Source: an uncultured Alistipes sp. (GTDB lineage Bacteria; Bacteroidota; Bacteroidia; Bacteroidales; Rikenellaceae). Taken from it: DNA of 8,452 bases. The notes below the pieces were generated by a model, which searched no databases, was not told the origin of the DNA, and saw only the letters and a list, made by a program, of their open reading frames with translations. The stretch's first letter is position 1. Each line of letters opens with the position of its first letter. Both the position numbers and the translations under genes were made by a program. Location of the stretch: NCBI GenBank assembly GCA_904502075.1, contig CAJGDL010000076.1, forward strand, positions 1 through 8,452. The letters are read 5' to 3'. Below are positions 5,040 through 8,452 of this stretch, piece after piece.

Positions 5040-5732
5040 ATGTTTCAGGAAAACGATATTCTTTACGAAGACAACCATCTGTTGGTGGTCAATAAGCGGT
5101 GCGGCGACTTGGTACAGCCCGACCCTTCGGGCGAGAGTGCCCTCGAAAACGAGATCAAGGCCTTCATCAAGGCGCGTGATGGAAAGCCCGGGGAGGTCTT
5201 TCTCGGGGTGGTACACCGCATCGACCGTCCGGTGAGCGGAGCGGTACTCTTTGCCAAGACCTCAAAGGCCCTGGCCCGCCTCAACGAGATGATCCGCACG
5301 GGCTCGATCCGCAAGATCTATTGGGCCATCACCGAGCAGCGCCCCGCCACCGAAGCTGGGTCGCTTCGCCACTACATCCTGCGCGACAGCAAAAGCAACC
5401 GCTCGAAGGCTCTCGACACGCCGCGTGGCGAGGCCAAGGAGGGTAGATTGAACTTCGAGGTCAAGGGGGCCTCGGCCCGCTATACGCTGGTGGAGGTGGA
5501 GCTCCTGACGGGCCGCCACCACCAGATCCGCGCCCAGCTCTCGAAGATCGGCTGCCCGATCAAGGGCGACCTGAAATACGGAGCCAAGCGCTCCAACCCC
5601 GACGGGGGGATCTCGCTCCACTCGCGCGAGGTGTCGTTCGAGCACCCCGTGCGCCGCGAACCCCTGACCATCACGGCCCCCACCCCCCAAGGGGACAACC
5701 TCTGGGCCTTTTTCGAGGAGGCGGTCAGGTAA
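5040..5732 (+). CDS. RluA-family pseudouridine synthase
   Basis: This enzyme isomerises specific uridines to pseudouridine in rRNA or tRNA. From the ATG at 5040 it has 230 residues. The catalytic motif is HRIDRPVSG at residues 59-67, with Asp62 the expected nucleophile; the family form is HRLDRxTSG, and the Pro-Val variant still fits. Other family marks are YEDNHLLVVNK near the N-terminus, AKTSKALARLNE after the motif, KIYWAI, and LLTGRHHQIRAQL near the C-terminal third. There is no S4 RNA-binding domain, so it is a short catalytic-domain-only form and its target cannot be named. A TTG at 5025 would add five residues; the ATG is preferred. It lies 72 bases after cdd and 99 bases before dtd, in the same direction. 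Confidence 0.92.
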   Translation: MFQENDILYEDNHLLVVNKRCGDLVQPDPSGESALENEIKAFIKARDGKPGEVFLGVVHRIDRPVSGAVLFAKTSKALARLNEMIRTGSIRKIYWAITEQRPATEAGSLRHYILRDSKSNRSKALDTPRGEAKEGRLNFEVKGASARYTLVEVELLTGRHHQIRAQLSKIGCPIKGDLKYGAKRSNPDGGISLHSREVSFEHPVRREPLTITAPTPQGDNLWAFFEEAVR

Positions 5733-5831
5733 TTAAATAAGGAGTTCACCCCGATTGCCCCCCCAAAGCCCATAATTGTGGATCGTGCGCGATAACGACC
5801 GCGATTTACTATAATATATAATGAAAACGGA

Positions 5832-6284
5832 ATGAGAGTACTACTGCAACGTGTTACCGAGGCTTCAGTCGAGATCGAAGGGCGCATCAAAGGCGCCATC
5901 GGCAAAGGTATTTTGGTGTTGCTGGGCATCGAGGAGGCCGACACCGAGGCCGACATCGCCTGGTTGGTAGGCAAGATCTCGCGCCTGAGAATCTTCGACG
6001 ACGAGCAGGGGGTGATGAACCTCGATGTGCAACAGGTCGGAGGAGAGGTGCTGGTGGTGAGCCAGTTCACGCTCCACGCCTCCACCAAGAAGGGTAACCG
6101 CCCCTCCTACATCAAGGCGGCCCCCGAGGCGATTGCCCGCCCGCTCTACAACCGCTTTTTGGAGGTGCTCTCCGAAACCCTGGGCCAAGAGGTGCCGAGC
6201 GGAGAGTTTGGTGCCGACATGGCCGTAAGGCTCTGTAACGACGGCCCGGTCACCATCTGGATCGACTCCCAAAACCGCGAATAA
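5832..6284 (+). CDS. dtd: D-aminoacyl-tRNA deacylase (D-Tyr-tRNA deacylase)
   Basis: DTD hydrolyses D-amino acids, and mischarged glycine, from tRNA and so protects translation from wrong-handed residues. The 150-residue protein starts MRVLLQRVTEASVE and carries both signature motifs of the homodimer active site: SQFTL at 77-81 and NDGPVT at 136-141, with the Gly138-Pro139 pair that excludes L-amino acids. The length is standard for the family. The ATG at 5832 overlaps the TGA of a five-codon frame (5821-5835, MKTE-stop), which may be chance. No Shine-Dalgarno sequence is seen. The nuclease gene begins 18 bases after the stop, so the two are likely co-transcribed. Confidence 0.96.
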   Translation: MRVLLQRVTEASVEIEGRIKGAIGKGILVLLGIEEADTEADIAWLVGKISRLRIFDDEQGVMNLDVQQVGGEVLVVSQFTLHASTKKGNRPSYIKAAPEAIARPLYNRFLEVLSETLGQEVPSGEFGADMAVRLCNDGPVTIWIDSQNRE

Positions 6285-6302
6285 CAACGCATATTAGGTT
6301 AA

Positions 6303-8117
6303 ATGAAGATGATAATGATGAAAAAAAATCACAATTTCGGTTGGTGGATCGCCGGACTGCTGCTTTTGGCGCTGCCCGCCACCTTTACCGCCTGCGAGAA
6401 GCAGGAGCAGGAGAAGCAAGAGGAGGGCGTAAAGGCGAAGCCCGTCCTGCACATCGAGGAGGATCTCTTTCTGTTGAATAGCGAAGAACAAGAGCTCTTC
6501 ATTCGTTTCACGGTGGAGAACCCCATCGAGGGGGTGAAGGCCGAGTGGCGATGCTCCGCTTCGTGGATCGAAGAGATCAAGGCCGAGACCTCGAGTCTCC
6601 TCTTCCGCGTGGAGGCCAATCCGGGCAAGGAGCGCTCGACCACCCTGCGCCTCTACTATGCCGATGCCGACCTGGTACCGATCAAGATCACCCAGGCGGC
6701 CGCCGGCGAGCAGGTGGGCCCCACGATCCGCGTCGAGCAGGGGAGCTATAACCTCGCAGCCACCGAGGAGGATATATCAATCGGTTACACGATTTTGAAT
6801 CCGACGGAGGGGAGTAGTCTGAAGGCCTCGACCCCGGCCGATTGGGTACATGTCTATGCCGTAGAGGAGGAGACAATCTCGATGTTGATCGATGCCAACC
6901 TTGACGAACCCCGCTCCACGACCCTCACCTTGAGCTATCCCGGGGCAAGCAACGTACAGGTAAGCCTCCACCAGGCCGGCAACGAGGAGCCCGACCCCCA
7001 GCCGGAGGCCCCCACCTTCTCGAACCTCTCGGCCTCCGCCATCAGTGCCTCCACGGCCACCCTCTCGTGCCGTTTCGACTACGCGGGCAGCGAGACGATC
7101 CACGAGGCCGGATTCTGCTACCGCGGCCCCTCGGGCAACGAGCAGGAGGCAAAGGTTACCCTCTCCACCGGAAACAAGAGCGTGACGCTGAGCAACCTGG
7201 AGTCGGATTCCGACTACGACTGGTACTTCTATGCCGTCATCGGCGAGGAGCTCTACACCTCCGATACGAAGCGCTTCCACACCGAGGCCGAAGCCAAACC
7301 GATCGAGGGAAAGGTACACCGCACCACCTGGCCCGAGCTCTGCGTGGAGGATGAGTCGAACTCAGACTACTACTACGCCCACCACATCACCGACGTGACG
7401 ATGGGAGGCAACAAGGCCCGCAACTACACGGTCTGCTTCTCGGCCAAGCACCACTGCCCCGTCTGGGTGGCCGCCCCGCGCCACGATGCCTACGAGGGTT
7501 CGACCAACCGCACCGATGCCTATAAGCAGGATCCGCAGATCCCCTCGAACCTCCAGTACAACAGCAAGAGCACGGGCGGCGGCTGCAACAAGGGCCACAT
7601 GTTGGGCTCGGCCGAGCGCACCGCCTCATCAACCACCAACAAGCAGGTCTTCTACTATTCGAATATCGCCCCGCAGTACTCCTCGGGCTTCAACACCGGA
7701 GGTGGCGGCTGGAACACCCTCGAGGATTGGATCGACAAGAAGGTCTGCTCCGACACCACCTACCTGGTAATCGGTACCTACTTCGAGAAGTACACCGACG
7801 GCTACGGAGTCTCGGCTTCGCCCAAGAAGATCGAGTTCGGCGGTCGCAGCGACGTTTCGTGCCCCACGATGTTCTACGTCGCCGTGCTGCGTACCAAGAA
7901 GGGAAATACGGGCAAGTCGGTGATCAAGTGTGCGAAAAACGAACTGATGTGCGCCGCCTTCGTGCGCACCCACAGCAACGAACACAAGGGCCAGAAGGTT
8001 ACCTCGCGCGAGATGATGTCGATCGCCGACCTCGAGAAGCTGACCGGCCATCAGTTCTTTGTCAATGTTCCCAACGCACCGAAGGAGAGCTTCACCGCCT
8101 CGGAGTGGGGGTTATAG
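6303..8117 (+). CDS. Lipoprotein with two BACON domains, Fn3-like domain and DNA/RNA non-specific endonuclease
   Basis: The 604-residue product has an N-terminal hydrophobic segment and a lipobox ending FTAC (Cys31); the acidic, Gln/Lys-rich tail after the cysteine suggests an outer-membrane, probably surface, lipoprotein. Domains in order: BACON-like 47-132 (ends PIKITQA), BACON-like 140-226 (ends VSLHQAG), Fn3-like 236-328 (LSNLESDSDYDWYFYAV), then a beta-beta-alpha metal nuclease domain from about 338 to 600. Catalytic motif is NKGHM (429-433) with His432 as general base, a variant of the usual DRGH; YYSNIAPQ and FNTGGGGWNTLE (463-474) supply the metal-binding Asn464. Such enzymes cut DNA and RNA without sequence preference. 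Four in-frame ATGs (6303, 6309, 6315, 6318) are possible starts; all keep the signal peptide. It follows dtd by 18 bases. A role in scavenging extracellular nucleic acids is inference; BACON domains are often spacers or glycan-binding modules. Confidence 0.9.
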   Translation: MKMIMMKKNHNFGWWIAGLLLLALPATFTACEKQEQEKQEEGVKAKPVLHIEEDLFLLNSEEQELFIRFTVENPIEGVKAEWRCSASWIEEIKAETSSLLFRVEANPGKERSTTLRLYYADADLVPIKITQAAAGEQVGPTIRVEQGSYNLAATEEDISIGYTILNPTEGSSLKASTPADWVHVYAVEEETISMLIDANLDEPRSTTLTLSYPGASNVQVSLHQAGNEEPDPQPEAPTFSNLSASAISASTATLSCRFDYAGSETIHEAGFCYRGPSGNEQEAKVTLSTGNKSVTLSNLESDSDYDWYFYAVIGEELYTSDTKRFHTEAEAKPIEGKVHRTTWPELCVEDESNSDYYYAHHITDVTMGGNKARNYTVCFSAKHHCPVWVAAPRHDAYEGSTNRTDAYKQDPQIPSNLQYNSKSTGGGCNKGHMLGSAERTASSTTNKQVFYYSNIAPQYSSGFNTGGGGWNTLEDWIDKKVCSDTTYLVIGTYFEKYTDGYGVSASPKKIEFGGRSDVSCPTMFYVAVLRTKKGNTGKSVIKCAKNELMCAAFVRTHSNEHKGQKVTSREMMSIADLEKLTGHQFFVNVPNAPKESFTASEWGL

Positions 8118-8124
8118 GCAAAGA

Positions 8125-8142
8125 AATTCAAAATTCAAAATT
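8125..8142. repeat. Left arm of an 18-bp perfect inverted repeat
   Basis: AATTCAAAATTCAAAATT at 8125-8142 is the exact reverse complement of 8255-8272. It starts eight bases after the nuclease stop codon and is built from TTCAAAA heptads. Confidence 0.8.
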
Positions 8143-8254
8143 TACTTTTTTATTTTTATTATACAAAATATTGGTTGTTAAGGATATTTACATAGATCAA
8201 CAGGACCAAAAACTTCAAATAATCTACTCAAAACAAACCTAATTTTGAATTCTG

Positions 8255-8272
8255 AATTTTGAATTTTGAATT
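8255..8272. repeat. Right arm of the 18-bp perfect inverted repeat
   Basis: AATTTTGAATTTTGAATT ends one base before the ATG of the radical SAM gene, so the repeat occupies the place where a ribosome binding region would be. A degenerate further heptad, TTTTGAATTCTG, precedes it at 8243-8254. Together the arms enclose an AT-rich loop of 112 bases with no gene visible. A TAATTTTG at 8240-8247 fits a -7 element but has no -33 partner. Confidence 0.8.
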
Positions 8273-8273
8273 G

Positions 8274-8452
8274 ATGGAAAAGCCTTACCGCTCCTACGCC
8301 GCGTGGTTTCGCGAACAGCTGGGAGGGCGCGTGCAGAAGCTCTCGCTCGATGCCGGATTTGGTTGTCCGAATCGAGACGGCTCGCTCGGCTCCGGAGGGT
8401 GCACCTTCTGCATCAACGGAGCCTTCACCCCCTCCTACTGCTCGGCCGAGAA
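8274..8452 (+). CDS. Radical SAM protein, YhcC/TIGR01212 type (3' part outside window)
   Basis: The first 59 codons are present, starting MEKPYRSYAAWFREQLGG. The stretch LDAGFGCPNRDG followed by GSGGCTFC carries Cys31, Cys43 and Cys46, giving the C-x11-C-x2-C spacing of the YhcC-like radical SAM family instead of the usual C-x3-C-x2-C. These cysteines should hold a 4Fe-4S cluster that cleaves S-adenosylmethionine. The reaction of this family is, as far as I know, not well established. The start follows the right arm of the inverted repeat by one base and has no Shine-Dalgarno sequence. The reading frame is open to the window edge. Confidence 0.88.
   Translation, partial: MEKPYRSYAAWFREQLGGRVQKLSLDAGFGCPNRDGSLGSGGCTFCINGAFTPSYCSAE

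Noticed and set aside
5733..5831. Promoter for dtd based on TATAAT at about 5810-5815
   Set aside because: The sequence does not fit the TAnnTTTG element seen at the other genes here, and the possible TTGTGG upstream box is too far away.
8118..8273. Short coding frames in the AT-rich gap after the nuclease
   Set aside because: They are continuations of shadow frames of the nuclease gene or lie within the inverted-repeat arms; no start codon with a credible protein follows.

Overview
The window looks like chromosomal DNA from a Bacteroidota bacterium, probably of the order Bacteroidales and perhaps Alistipes-like. Four promoter candidates fit the Bacteroidota form TTTG-N19-21-TAnnTTTG (one has ATTG at -33). 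Start codons sit behind A/T-rich leaders without clear Shine-Dalgarno sequences. The gene families (S46 dipeptidyl-peptidase, BACON-domain lipoprotein) are typical of this phylum. Most genes are GC-rich with C/G-ending codons, while the gaps between them are AT-rich and full of repeats. The genus is inference; the phylum is well supported.

Left part (1-902): the last codons of a XerD-like tyrosine recombinase, a two-way terminator, a tRNA-Leu(GAG) gene on the minus strand with its own promoter and a hairpin at its presumed 5' end, then about 550 bases without a credible gene. That stretch holds three diverged direct copies of a roughly 65-base unit, two identical 51-base copies of an adjoining unit, and an inverted copy that forms a hairpin about 124 bases long. 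The hairpin ends directly against the stop codon of the next gene.

Middle (903-4335): an S46 dipeptidyl-peptidase of the DPP11 (Asp/Glu-specific) type on the minus strand with a good promoter; a divergent intergenic region with a dispersed-type repeat and hairpins; and an AT-richer orphan lipoprotein gene with its own promoter, followed by a strong terminator with a TTCG loop.

Right part (4395-8452): a plus-strand cluster behind one recognisable promoter: cytidine deaminase, an RluA-type pseudouridine synthase, D-aminoacyl-tRNA deacylase (dtd), and a large lipoprotein with two BACON domains, one Fn3-like domain and a C-terminal DNA/RNA non-specific endonuclease. The dtd-nuclease gap is only 18 bases. 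A surface nuclease and a cytidine deaminase could both serve nucleic-acid salvage, while the RluA-like protein and dtd are translation-related housekeeping functions. After an AT-rich gap bounded by perfect 18-bp inverted repeats, the window ends inside a YhcC-type (TIGR01212-like) radical SAM gene.

I see no CRISPR array, transposase, phage gene or obvious defence system. The least explained parts are the repeat/hairpin block at 358-902, the inverted-repeat gap at 8125-8272, the orphan lipoprotein, and the domain fusion and variant active-site motif of the nuclease.
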